Source: Eutreptiella sp. 'Long Island Sound 2002' (taxonomy: Eukaryota; Euglenozoa; Euglenophyceae; Eutreptiales; Eutreptiaceae). From it: a stretch of 64,000 nucleotides of DNA. Under the pieces are notes generated by a model. The model saw nothing but the letters and a program-made list of their open reading frames with translations. It had not been told where the DNA came from and searched no databases. This document shows, piece by piece, positions 37,820 to 49,369 of the stretch. How positions within the stretch are numbered: the first letter of the stretch is position 1; every line of letters starts with the position of its first letter. Location of the stretch: positions 23,772,090-23,836,089 of the forward strand of contig OZ038392.1 of NCBI GenBank assembly GCA_964036045.1. The letters run 5' to 3'. A program made the position numbers and the translations under genes.

Positions 37820-40370
37820 ACACCACCACCGGCAGCGAAACCCAGCCAGGAGTGGCGGGGAGTAGCACACAGGAACCTCCGCCAGGAGTGGCGAGGGACC
37901 AACCACACCAGCCACAAACCCACCACACACGCCACCGCCGCACGCCACACGCCGCACACCACACACCGCACACCACCCACCACCGCCGGCAGCGAAACCC
38001 AGCCAGGAGTGGCGGGGAGTAGCACACAGGAACCTCCGCCAGGAGTGGCGAGGGACCAACAACCAACACACCACCGCCACACACCACACACCACCGCCGC
38101 CAGCGGACCCCAGCCAGGAGTGGCGGGGACCGCCCACCACCACCGGCAGCGAAACCCAGCCAGGAGTGGCGGGGAGTAGCACACAGGAACCTCCGCCAGG
38201 AGTGGCGAGGGACCAACAACCAACACACCACCGCCACACACCACACACCACCGCCGCCAGCGGACCCCAGCCAGGAGTGGCGGGGACCGCCCACCACCAC
38301 CGGCAGCGAAACCCAGCCAGGAGTGGCGAGGAGTAGCACACAGGGACCTCCGCCAGGAGTGGCGAGGGACCAACCACACCAGCCACAAACCCACCACACA
38401 CGCCACCGCCGCACGCCACACGCCGCACACCACACACCGCACACCACCCACCACCGCCGGCAGCGAAACCCAGCCAGGAGTGGCGGGGAGTAGCACACAG
38501 GAACCTCCGCCAGGAGTGGCGAGGGACCAACAACCAACACACCACCGCCACACACCACACACCACCGCCGTCAGCGGACCCCAGCCAGGAGTGGCGGGGA
38601 CCGCCCACCACCACCGGCAGCGAAACCCAGCCAGGAGTGGCGGGGAGTAGCACACAGGAACCTCCGCCAGGAGTGGCGAGGGACCAACAACCAACACACC
38701 ACCGCCACACACCACACACCACCGCCGCCAGCGGACCCCAGCCAGGAGTGGCGGGGACCGCCCACCACCACCGGCAGCGAAACCCAGCCAGGAGTGGCGG
38801 GGAGTAGCACACAGGAACCTCCGCCAGGAGTGGCGAGGGACCAACCACACCAGCCACAAACCCACCACACACGCCACCGCCGCACGCCACACGCCGCACA
38901 CCACACACCGCACACCACCCACCACCGCCGGCAGCGAAACCCAGCCAGGAGTGGCGGGGAGTAGCACACAGGAACCTCCGCCAGGAGTGGCGAGGGACCA
39001 ACAACCAACACACCACCGCCACACACCACACACCACCGCCGCCAGCGAACCCCAGCCAGGAGTGGCGGGGACCGCCCACCACCACCGGCAGCGAAACCCA
39101 GCCAGGAGTGGCGGGGAGTAGCACACAGGAACCTCCGCCAGGAGTGGCGAGGGACCAACAACCAACACACCACCGCCACACACCACACACCACCGCCGCC
39201 AGCGGACCCCAGCCAGGAGTGGCGGGGACCGCCCACCACCACCGGCAGCGAAACCCAGCCAGGAGTGGCGGGGAGTAGCACACAGGAACCTCCGCCAGGA
39301 GTGGCGAGGGACCAACCACACCAGCCACAAACCCACCACACACGCCACCGCCGCACGCCACACGCCGCACACCACACACCGCACACCACCCACCACCGCC
39401 GGCAGCGAAACCCAGCCAGGACTGGCGGGGAGTAGCACACAGGGACCTCCGCCAGGAGTGGCGAGGGACCAACAACCAACACACCACCGCCACACACCAC
39501 ACACCACCGCCGCCAGCGGACCCCAGCCAGGAGTGGCGGGGACCGCCCGCCACCACCGGCAGCGAAACCCAGCCAGGAGTGGCGGGGAGTAGCACACAGG
39601 AACCTCCGCCAGGAGTGGCGAGGGACCAACCACACCACACACCACCCACAACCCCGCCAACACACCACCGCCGCACACCACACACCACACACCACGCACC
39701 ACCACCGCCAGCAGGCCCCAGCCAGAAGTGGCGGGAAACCGCACACCACCACCGGCAGCGAAACCCAGCCAGGAGTGGCGGGGAGTAGCACACAGGAAGC
39801 TCCGCCAGGGGAGGCGAGGGACCAACCACACCACACACCAACCACAACCCCACCACACACCGCCGCCGCCAGCGAACCCCAGCCAGGAGTGGCGGGGAGT
39901 AGAACACAGGAACCTCCGCCAGGAGTGGCGAGGGACCAACCACACCAGCCACAAACCCACCACACACCACCGCCGCAAACCACACACCACACACCACACA
40001 CCACGCGCCAAGCACCACCGCCGCCAGCAGGCCCCAGCCAGGAGTGGCGGGGAACCGCACACCACCACAGGCAGCGAAACCCAGCCAGGAGTGGCGGGGA
40101 GTAGCACACAGGAACCTCCGCCAGGAGTGGCGAGGGACCAACCATACCACACACCAGCCACAACCCCACCACACACCACCGCCGCCCGGAGACCTCAGCC
40201 AGGAGTGGCGAGGACCGCCCACCACCACCGGCAGCGAAACCCAACCAGGAGTGGCGGGGAGTAGCACACAGGAACCTCCGCCAGGAGTGGCGAGGGACCA
40301 ACCACACCACACACCCGCCACAACCCCACCAACACACCACCACCGCACACCACACACCACCAACCACGCA
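37820..40370. repeat. Satellite: 157-bp monomers in a 471-bp higher-order repeat
   Basis: The string AACCACACCAGCCACAAACC starts at 37901, 38372, 38843 and 39314, exactly 471 bp apart. Within each period 157-bp monomers recur (CCAACAACC at 38056 and 38213). Each monomer has two or three CCAGGAGTGGCG cores. The right end (39600-40370) is less regular. The period is a multiple of three, which keeps frames open on the minus strand. Confidence 0.9.
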
Positions 40371-41000
40371 CCACACACCAACACAGACACCACGCGCGCA
40401 CGCACCGCGCCACAAACACACACACCGGCGGCGAACCGCGACCAGAGGAGGGGGCGACACGCCCGCAAGCAACACAGCCGGGAACAGCGAACACCCCCCC
40501 CCCCCCACCACCACCACCCCACCCCGGAGAGACGGGACACCAACCACCGCAAACCGCACAGCGAAAAGGGGGGCGGGACGAAAAGGGCCCACGGGGGGCG
40601 CCGGCGAGGGACCCAACCTCAGGGGTTTGGGGGCCCCCCCGGTGACCGTATCGGCCCCACCTGAGCACACGCAATAAGGTGGGATACGCCCGGGACCGTT
40701 GGTCAGCGGCCCGCGGTGGCACCGGCCTGGGGGGGTGACCAATGGGCCTGACCAAGAGCACTCCCCACGGCACGTACTGCGGTTCGTGCCCAGCGAGGGG
40801 CTGCGGGTAGGGCACACCGTCCATCGGGGCAGGCAAGAGACGCGCCTGTCCCGCGAGGACTCCCCAGCGACCCACAGTGTACCCGACCCCGGTGTGGGGA
40901 ACGGCTGGAGTACCTGGCTACGGAACAGGTCCATGGACGGCATCCGTACAACAGAGTTACACCCTGACGGGGAGTGCAAGCACCGGCTCCCCCACGGGGA
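40371..41000 (+). other. LINE-G internal segment of more complex sequence
   Basis: Between the satellite and the CAC-rich region, about 40550-40990 is more complex in sequence than either side. A plus-strand frame from 40699 is open, but no domain is recognised. It might be a structured 5' UTR part. Confidence 0.35.
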
Positions 41001-44000
41001 AACACCAGGGGAAGGGACCCGAGCCGGCGACAAGGACCCCCCCCCACACACCACAGCCGGGAAGGCCCGGGCACGACACCGCCCCAAGCGACACGGAAAA
41101 GAGGAGGGCACACGCAAAGGGGACAGCAAGGGGACGCACCACCAACAGACCCCAGCCAAGGGGGGCGGGGAACCACACAGCCCAGACAGGGGGGGGGGCA
41201 CGACACACAGCCCCCACACCAAACAGGGCCGCCAAACCACGCCCGCAAAGGCGAGGGCCCCAACGCACCACCAACGCACCGCACACACGCCCGAGCGTGC
41301 ACACAACACACACCCCCACAACCGCCACCGACACGAGCCCCACAAGCGCGCACCACACACCAAAGCACAGGCGCCGCCCGCACCACACACGCAACACACA
41401 CAAACCCAAACAACAGGAACCCAGCAACCCGCCAGGGGGACTGCAGGGCCGCCAGAAGCCGCTAGGACGCAAAGGAGGACCCACCAAGCCCGCAGCCAGG
41501 AGTGGCGAACGGCCACACCCAGAAACACCCGAACGGCCACGCCCAACACCAGGACCGGGCACTACGACACCCACACCAGCACCGCCACCAACGCCCAAAC
41601 CGGACGCCACGACACCCTCACCAGCGGACACACCCGAAACCAGCGGAAGCACCATCGGCAACACCAGCGACCCCAGCACCCACCAACAACAAACCAACAC
41701 AAAAAGCCACCCAACACTGCCCAACGACCGCACCCAACCGATCCGGTCCCCCACCGGCTCGCACCCAGAACCACCGCCACCGACATCCACGCCATCAGAA
41801 ACACCAACACCGCCAAAAATCAAGCCAGCACAACACCCTCACCAACACCGTCACCACCGGCACCAACGCCTACGACACCTACGCATGCCACCGCCGGTTC
41901 CAGCACCTACATCACCCAAGCCAACGGCATCAAGCACACCATCGCCGGCAACACCCCACCATCAGCGTCGCCACCAGCAACCTCTGCCACCGGAGGACAC
42001 CGAAACCGCCACAGCCGGTGAGCCAACAAACCACCAAGCCCCGGCCAGGGGAAGCGAGGGCACGCGCCCGGAACCACCATTCAATCCCCGGCGACACCCA
42101 CACCACCGGCGCCGCCAACACCACCCTCACCCACGACACCACCCGGAGCAACACCTACGCCACCTACACCAACAGCAGCACCAGCAGACCACACCACCTA
42201 CTGCACACCCCCCCAGACAGAGCCACAGAAACCGACCACCGCCCTGAACGCAAGCCACGGACCACCCACACACAGACCCACGCCAACCACCACCAGCATC
42301 AGCAGCGTCCGAGACGCCGAGAACCATAGCGACACCCACAACGACCTCACCACCGGCATCACCGACACCGACACCGGCAGTACGGCCTCAGCACCGACAA
42401 ACCAGAGCGTCAACGGCAATCGCCACGGCAACACCGCCCGGTACGACACCATCAGCATCAACAACACCAAGGGAGCCAACACACAGGCCAGAGACACCCA
42501 TGGGTACTTCCACCAGGAGTGGCGAGGTCCCACCCCCGCCGTCAGAACACCACCATCCACCAGGGCAACACCCGCAGCGCCCACATCGGCCGCAGCTCCA
42601 CCGGCGGCGCCCTCGCCAACACCGTCACCAACACCGCGACGGCCAGCCACGAGTGGCACGCCCGGAACCGCCGACCACCCAAACACAGGCCGCGCCCAGC
42701 ACCAACACCAACAACGCCCACGCCAACAGACCACCACAACACACGCCAACCACCAAGTAACACATAAGGCACCCTCGCCTTCGGCAACACCAACGCCACC
42801 AACACCCACGGCACTATCCACACCACCACCAACCCCACCAACGACGAGCCGAGGTGCCGTCACCTACAACGCCCCCAACACCACCACCACGGCCCCGCCA
42901 CCTAGGGCAACCCCACCAAGGACGCCAGCACGGCTAGCGAACGAACGCCACCGAGCCCTCAGCCAGGAGAGGCGAACGCCCGCACCCAGCAACACCCGAA
43001 CGGCCACGCCCAGACCCAGGGCCAGGAACTGCGACACCCGCACCGCCGCCAACACCCAAACCGAACACCACAACACCCTCACCAACGGGGACGCCCGGAA
43101 CCAACAACGGACCAACAGCGGCCAAGTTACACCCAAGGCGTTCCAACCGCGCCACCCACCGGCCCGCACCCAGAACCACCACCAGCACCAGCAACAGCCA
43201 CTGACAACCCACACACAGACCCACACCAACCACCAGCAGCATCAACAACATCAGCGACACCGTGAACCATAGCAGCGCCCGCAACGACCTCACCACCGGC
43301 ACCACCGACGGCGCCACCGGCAGTGCGACCTCGCCGACAGCAACCCGGAGCATCCCCCATCCCGCGTCCCGGTGAGACACCATCGGCAGCAAGGACACCG
43401 AGGGGGCCAAGGCCAACCCACAAGCCAACGACGCACGTGGGAACCTCCGCCAGGAGTGGCGAGGTCCCCCCTCCGCCGTCAGAACACCGCCAGGGCAGCA
43501 CTTACAACACCCTACAACGCCAACACACACAGCTCCCCCGGCAGCACCCCCACCAACGCCAACACCGGCACCACCGACAGCGGCAACACGGCGACACCAC
43601 CACCCAACCTCAGCAAGGTCACCCTAAACCGCAACCGCAGCAACACCTGTCACTACGGACCCACGGACAGCCGACACCACCAGGACCACAGACCGGCCAA
43701 ACACCACCCACGAATGGCACGCCCGGAACCACCGAACACCAGCACACAGGCCACCGGACCACCGCGAGACACACCACCGCCCCTAACACCCCTAACACCA
43801 CCACCACGACCCCGGCACAGAGTAACACCTAGGGCGCCCCCATCGACGACACCACCCAGGACGCCACCACGGCTGGCGAACAAACGCCACCAGCGCCGCC
43901 CACCAGGCCCCCAACCAAGGGTAGAAACAACAACGCCACACGCCATCGCACCCACCGCATCGAAATCACCCGGAGCAACGTCAACATCAACCAGGGGTCC

Positions 44001-45240
44001 CCACCACCCACCCAAGCAGCACAAAACACCACAACAACACCACCACACCCTCACCACCAGCGACACCACCGCCAGCACCCTCCGCCAGGAATGGCGAGGA
44101 GAAGGCCCAACAGCGCGGACCCACCCAACGTCCCCGGCACCCTCACCATCGGACCGTCACCACCGGCGCCGACCCCCAACACACCACCGTCACCAACGCC
44201 ACCGACCCCGGACGCAAAAATCACACAGCCCGCACACACGGCACCAGCCAGAGCAACGCCGACACCACTCCCGGCCAACTCACACGAACACCACCGGAAG
44301 CACCACCGTCGACCGAACACCACGGCGACCCCAGGGTACGAGTCCCCCCCACCATCTGCACGGCCAGCGACGCCGTCACCGGCACCAACCGGAACACCGA
44401 CAACGACAGCCTCACCAACAACCGACACCCCCCTACCGCTGCCACCCACCAGTCACGCCACCCGCCGTCAAAGCCACCCACCAATGCCGCACCCCGAACC
44501 ACACTTACACCCGAAACCGGCACCAGCACGCCCGGCCGAACCGTCAATGGCACCACCGCCATGGCACCGCCTACGCTCACCACCGCCACCACCACCCCAC
44601 GCGAGACCAGGAACCCCCGCCGTCGCCAACGGCCTCAACGAGCACCGACACCACCAGCACCACCACCGCCGGACAGGGACTACCCACAAACCAGGAACAT
44701 CTCCACCACCAACAACCAATACACCACCCGCGGCACCCCACCATCGCCGACACCACCACGGCACCCATCACACCTCCACCACCGGAGGCGACGTGGGCCA
44801 CACCACCCGTCAACTACAGCACCCTCGCCACCACCGCCACATCCGGCCCACGAACGTTACCGCCGACAACACCACATACGCCCATACGTCACCCACGCCA
44901 TGCTCACCGACCATCACCTCGTCATCAGAGACACCAACACCACCGGCGACGACGACAGCGACAACAGCTGACCCACCAGCTAACCACCATCGACCATAGC
45001 CCAGCACCAGCTTCATCTACTCTAACGCCCATACCACCCTCGCCAACAGCGCCGCCACCGACACAATCATCCACTCCGGCGCCCATACCACCCTCACCAC
45101 CAACATCACCAACACCACCACCCCCAAGGTCAGGGCCCGCGGGAAACAGAACGGCAGAGCGAGCACGCCACCACCCGCACGCGTCGCCCACCCTATCGTA
45201 CACCGCTCCGCAACACGCCCCCCCCCGCTTCCCCTGACAG
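41001..45240 (+). repeat. LINE-G CAC-rich region with diverged long repeats
   Basis: A 4.2-kb region of CCA/ACC-rich sequence. It contains diverged direct duplicates, for example 41491-41640 with 42958-43107 (offset 1467 bp) and 42305-42540 with about 43247-43480 (offset about 941 bp). The CCAGGAGTGGCG core of the satellite recurs at about 41499, 42513, 43451 and, altered, 42963 and 44084. Frames are open in all phases, so coding status cannot be judged. Confidence 0.6.
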
Positions 45241-45373
45241 GGCGTGCGCTCCAGCCCACTGCTGGGAAGACGACTTCGACATCCTCCCGGCCATCCGACA
45301 CCTACTGGCAGCCACGGCCCCGCGCCCACAAGCCCACCAGCAACCCACGGAACCGCAAGAGCCCGACCACCCC

Positions 45374-48300
45374 ATGCCACCACGCTCCATATCCCCTGCG
45401 TCCACCGCAGACCGGAACGCGGAACACCAGCGAGAGGAGCCCGACCCCGGCCGCGCCGCCACGCCCCCACCGCCCCCCCCCCCAAAGGACATCTACGCCA
45501 CGCTGGCCACCACCCTAGCCCCCATGGACGCCGAGCAGTACTACCAGTCCGTCCAACGAGACCTCCCTGAGGACCACGCGACCCTCCAGGGGTGGAAGCA
45601 GGAGAAAAGGTACGACAACGAGTGGGGCACAGAGGAAGACCTTCTCTGGGACGACACCTGGAAAGGCAACGCGGACACCTTCCTGGAGGCAGCAGCCGAA
45701 ACCTACCCCCGCCCGCCCGGGGACACCAGACACGGCCTCCACGCCCTCCTAGCGTTCCACAGCTGGAAACACCGCCACACCGTCACCCTCCACCCCCTCG
45801 ACCACAATCCGCACCGATGGACACCTGAAGACGATGCCACAGCCACCATCACCGTACAGCAAAGCCACATCACCTGGGACGATCCGGCACCCCACCCCCC
45901 CGCCTCCCCCACCCTCCCAGATGTCTTCGCCGCCATCAGTGCAGAGCTCCAGGAGGCCAAAGCCCCCCACCAACTGGACGAAGACATGCCCCAGGCACCA
46001 TCACCATCAACCACACAAGACCAACCCCACACAGAGCCCCTCACCCACCCCATCACCACAATGGAGCTCCCCCCACAACACCGCACCACCCCAGACCGAA
46101 ACGGGTTTCGAGACCTGCCGCGGGAATGGGCGGTCCACAACGGCACACTCCGATGGGACGAAATCACACCGGGCCTCCAGGCCATCCGCCTCCACTCAAT
46201 CGCAGAGCCCACCACCACCTGGGCACTACCGACGGACCGCCACCACCTCCTCCTCACCGTCCGTGCCACGATCACACCCACGGAAGGAGACCCCGTAACA
46301 GCAGCCGCCGCCCACGCCGTCCACATACCCCCGCAAGCATCGTCGGCACCTATGACGGTGCATCCAGGCCCCACCCCTTGGCAGGCCATCGTCGTCACCT
46401 ACCCCGCCCCCAATGACCACACACATACCTGGCAGCAACGATGGGAGGACATCCGAGGGGACCTCCTCCAAGAACACCTAGGGCTCACACGCACCCACCA
46501 CACCCTACAACCGATACGAGGAGTAGGCCAAGCGTCACACGGCATACACGCCCCGGGAGTATGGGCCTACGCCACACCCATAAACCCACAAGCAGCGGAG
46601 GACATCAAGACCGCCCTATCCATCCAGCAAGCCCTTACCCAAACCCCGCACCGCAACACCCAACGAGGCTACACAATTTGGTGGGCGTACCAAGACCATG
46701 ACACCCTCACCCCCCAACCGGGGGCCCCCCCTCTAGACACCAACACCACCGCCCTCCTCCAAGCCGCAACAGCGGCAGCCACACAGGTAGGGGCCCCGGA
46801 AACCTGGGGCCCACAATACCTGGTCGAAACCAAAGTGGCGCCCCACGCGAAGGGCCAAGACAAGCCCCCAACACCGAAGCCGCTCCACCCCCCGCTCAAG
46901 CTAGACCCGACGGAGCACACCCCCCAGGATGAATGGGCGACCCACTACATCATCCCCCACACCACCACCCGCAAGAACGACGCCGCCAAGATCACCGTCA
47001 CCCGCCACCTCCCCCACACCACACAGGTGTATGAGCTGACGGCCCCCAACGTCCTCGTCACTCGTCGCCGACACGACGAGCGATACACCATACAGGCGGA
47101 AGAGGCCGCCGCGACCACCCTGTACACATGGGCAACACGGGGGGACCTCCCACACCCCACCCTCCACCACGCCCCCTCCTGGCCCACCCCCTTCCACACA
47201 GCGGACCGCCCCAACAAGAAGCCCAAACACACGGGTGTGCACACCCACGCCCAGGAGGCCCAGCACCGACACGAAGCGAAGCGCAAGGCCCGCACCCTCC
47301 ACGACGACCACACCATCCCCCGCATCGGCGCCCCCCCCGCCAGGGTATCAGATACCACCCACAACCGCACGATCACAGGCATCACCACGGACTGCCTGAA
47401 CCCAGCGGCATCGCGGGCAGACGCCGTATGGATCAGCGAAGGGCGCTCCCACACACGGGCGGTGGCGCGCCTCCACAACATCCAACCCCACAAACTCCAG
47501 CGCGCCGTTGGACCCTTCGCCGTACACGTCACCCCGTACGGCATCGACCACCCCCGGTGTGAGCACCATGACCCGCCCTGCTCCACCCCATGCACCTCGC
47601 CCCTCCGCCAACCGCTGCCGGCCCCCACCATCACGGGCAACATGTACCTGGGCACCGTACCGGGAGACCCGGGCATATACATCCTGCCCAACAGGTCCAG
47701 GGAACACGCCATCCCCCTCCACTGTGTGGAATCCCTCGCCCTGGGACCACCCCCACCAAAGCACCAACACCAACACATCCCGGGGGACAAACGGACACAG
47801 GCCCCAGACGGGGGAAAAAAGGCCCACCAACGCGCCCTGGCCCACATCACCCTCCACCCCGCAGCCCACCTACCAAAGGACTTCGGCACGGAGCGCCACA
47901 TCGTCCTGGAGGGCCAAGCCCACCACATCATCACCGCCGCCCTGTACACCCTCGCCGCCCACGAACGCCACTGGGACCCCACAACCATCCCAGCAATGCC
48001 CCCACCGCCCCAAGGCCCCAACGATCCCGTCACCCCCTTCCACATCGATCAACTCCTAAGCCGCAAGGCCCCCCCACCCCTCCACCCCTCCAGGATACCA
48101 CTAGCCATTGCATCGTGGGACACCCTGGACACCCCCCCCCAACAACCCGCCATCCACATCCTCAAAGCGGACACCCAATGGTGGGTCCTCCACTGGGCAC
48201 ACGGAGTCCTCATGGCGGCCCAGGCCTATACCCCGGAAATGGACCCGGAAGACCCCCCACGGGGCCAGCAGCGACTCCTCCAAGCCACCACCCTCACAGG

Positions 48301-49234
48301 CTGCGAAGGCGCCCCCTGGGAAGCCCTCCACACAGCACTCTACTGGGCTCAAGGCTCCCCCAAAGGCCCGGACACACCGGAACCCACAGAGGCCTGGGTC
48401 AGGCAGGCCAAGGCCATGAGGAACTACCACCTACACCACCCCTTCGACGACAGCCCTGCCGCACTGCCATGGCCAACAGATCCCCCGGAGACCGTACGCA
48501 AGCTCGCCGACATCGTACGCAGCCACGCGAAAGCGAAAATGCAAACACCGGCAGAACCCCCACTGAGGGATCCAGACCAGCAAGCAACGCACCCCTTCTT
48601 CCAACCCCATGCCCCCCCAGCCCCGCCACCTCCAGTCCCACCCAAGCGAACGAGACGACGAAAGGGCGCACCCGCCCCCAGCCAAGCCGGAAAAGCAGCA
48701 ACCTCCCGACCCCCCGCATCCCACCCGACCCACCCGACGAACCCAGACCAAGCATCCTCGTCATCCTCCCTCCCACCACTACCACCGCCCCACCCGGACC
48801 AGGCATCCTCATCATCCTCCCTCCCGCCACCAGCACAGGCCCCGCCCGAAGCGTACCCAGGGTTCGAAAAAGGTGCGAAGGTCCAACAGCCCTTCCGCAA
48901 CGACCACACAGGCGACTGGATCTGGTGTGAGGGCACGATCCAGTACCGCCTCAAGGGACAAGGGGACAACGGGGGGCCACAGATCCGGGTAATCTGGCAC
49001 CGCCAAAAAGAGCTAGACCAGGGCAACAGCGCCCCGGACAAACCACTCGGCGACACCCTGGAACTCACCAGCGCCCACCCCATCCGGCTCCGCACCGAAG
49101 AGAACAAGGCCCACACAGGCACCAAATACACTGGGGAGCTCCCCCCGGAGTGGAGCCAAGGCCTCCCCCCGCCGCGCCTACCCAAACGCCCACAAACCGG
49201 CAAAAAGTCCCCAACCCCCAGTCCCCCTCCCTGA
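45374..49234 (+). CDS. LINE-G ORF1
   Basis: An uninterrupted frame of 1286 residues, very long for a LINE ORF1 (usually 300-500). No RRM, zinc knuckle or esterase domain is recognised. The first 1050 residues are Pro/His/Thr rich but contain several complex stretches, such as ITRIGAPPARVSDTTHN-type sequence near residue 660 and the Cys/His patch HPRCEHHDPPCSTPC near 735. A basic run (PPKRTRRRKGAPAP) near residue 1095 could be a nuclear localisation signal. Residues 1163-1286 match LINE-A ORF1 (GAKVQQPF, IRVIWHR, GTKYTGELP). ATG 45374 is the first good start; the upstream sequence is open but low in complexity. It ends at TGA 49232-49234 followed by CGG, and ORF2 continues in the same frame, so a giant ORF1-ORF2 fusion may be made by readthrough. 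Confidence 0.7.
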   Translation: MPPRSISPASTADRNAEHQREEPDPGRAATPPPPPPPKDIYATLATTLAPMDAEQYYQSVQRDLPEDHATLQGWKQEKRYDNEWGTEEDLLWDDTWKGNADTFLEAAAETYPRPPGDTRHGLHALLAFHSWKHRHTVTLHPLDHNPHRWTPEDDATATITVQQSHITWDDPAPHPPASPTLPDVFAAISAELQEAKAPHQLDEDMPQAPSPSTTQDQPHTEPLTHPITTMELPPQHRTTPDRNGFRDLPREWAVHNGTLRWDEITPGLQAIRLHSIAEPTTTWALPTDRHHLLLTVRATITPTEGDPVTAAAAHAVHIPPQASSAPMTVHPGPTPWQAIVVTYPAPNDHTHTWQQRWEDIRGDLLQEHLGLTRTHHTLQPIRGVGQASHGIHAPGVWAYATPINPQAAEDIKTALSIQQALTQTPHRNTQRGYTIWWAYQDHDTLTPQPGAPPLDTNTTALLQAATAAATQVGAPETWGPQYLVETKVAPHAKGQDKPPTPKPLHPPLKLDPTEHTPQDEWATHYIIPHTTTRKNDAAKITVTRHLPHTTQVYELTAPNVLVTRRRHDERYTIQAEEAAATTLYTWATRGDLPHPTLHHAPSWPTPFHTADRPNKKPKHTGVHTHAQEAQHRHEAKRKARTLHDDHTIPRIGAPPARVSDTTHNRTITGITTDCLNPAASRADAVWISEGRSHTRAVARLHNIQPHKLQRAVGPFAVHVTPYGIDHPRCEHHDPPCSTPCTSPLRQPLPAPTITGNMYLGTVPGDPGIYILPNRSREHAIPLHCVESLALGPPPPKHQHQHIPGDKRTQAPDGGKKAHQRALAHITLHPAAHLPKDFGTERHIVLEGQAHHIITAALYTLAAHERHWDPTTIPAMPPPPQGPNDPVTPFHIDQLLSRKAPPPLHPSRIPLAIASWDTLDTPPQQPAIHILKADTQWWVLHWAHGVLMAAQAYTPEMDPEDPPRGQQRLLQATTLTGCEGAPWEALHTALYWAQGSPKGPDTPEPTEAWVRQAKAMRNYHLHHPFDDSPAALPWPTDPPETVRKLADIVRSHAKAKMQTPAEPPLRDPDQQATHPFFQPHAPPAPPPPVPPKRTRRRKGAPAPSQAGKAATSRPPASHPTHPTNPDQASSSSSLPPLPPPHPDQASSSSSLPPPAQAPPEAYPGFEKGAKVQQPFRNDHTGDWIWCEGTIQYRLKGQGDNGGPQIRVIWHRQKELDQGNSAPDKPLGDTLELTSAHPIRLRTEENKAHTGTKYTGELPPEWSQGLPPPRLPKRPQTGKKSPTPSPPP

Positions 49235-49275
49235 CGGGGCAAGGGCCGAGGGCACAAGCCTCCACAGCCCCGGCC
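49232..49275 (+). promoter_or_regulatory. Candidate UGA readthrough signal, LINE-G
   Basis: CCTGACGGGGC at 49230-49240 is identical to 9649-9659 of LINE-A. The next 45 codons stay in the ORF1 frame without ATG. CGGGGC at 49235-49240 can pair with GCCCCG at 49267-49272. UGA-CGG with a downstream stem is the arrangement of type II viral readthrough sites. Confidence 0.6.
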
Positions 49276-49369
49276 CGCCCCCACCGAGGCCACCGTCAAC
49301 CTCCTCGACCTCAACCACCCGGCCGTCACATACTCCAAGGACGCCACAACCGCCCTCCAAGAGCTCCCG

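Noticed and set aside
37528-41549. Three minus-strand reading frames of 883-995 residues with Trp/Cys/Pro-rich repeats
   Set aside because: They are the complement of the 471-bp satellite, whose length is a multiple of three, so frames stay open without selection. Several frames are open at once and none has a domain.
43372-45237. A 621-residue Pro/His/Thr-rich protein upstream of ORF1
   Set aside because: All phases are open in this CAC-rich region, and phase use is not conserved between its internal duplicates. It may be an extension of ORF1 but this cannot be supported.
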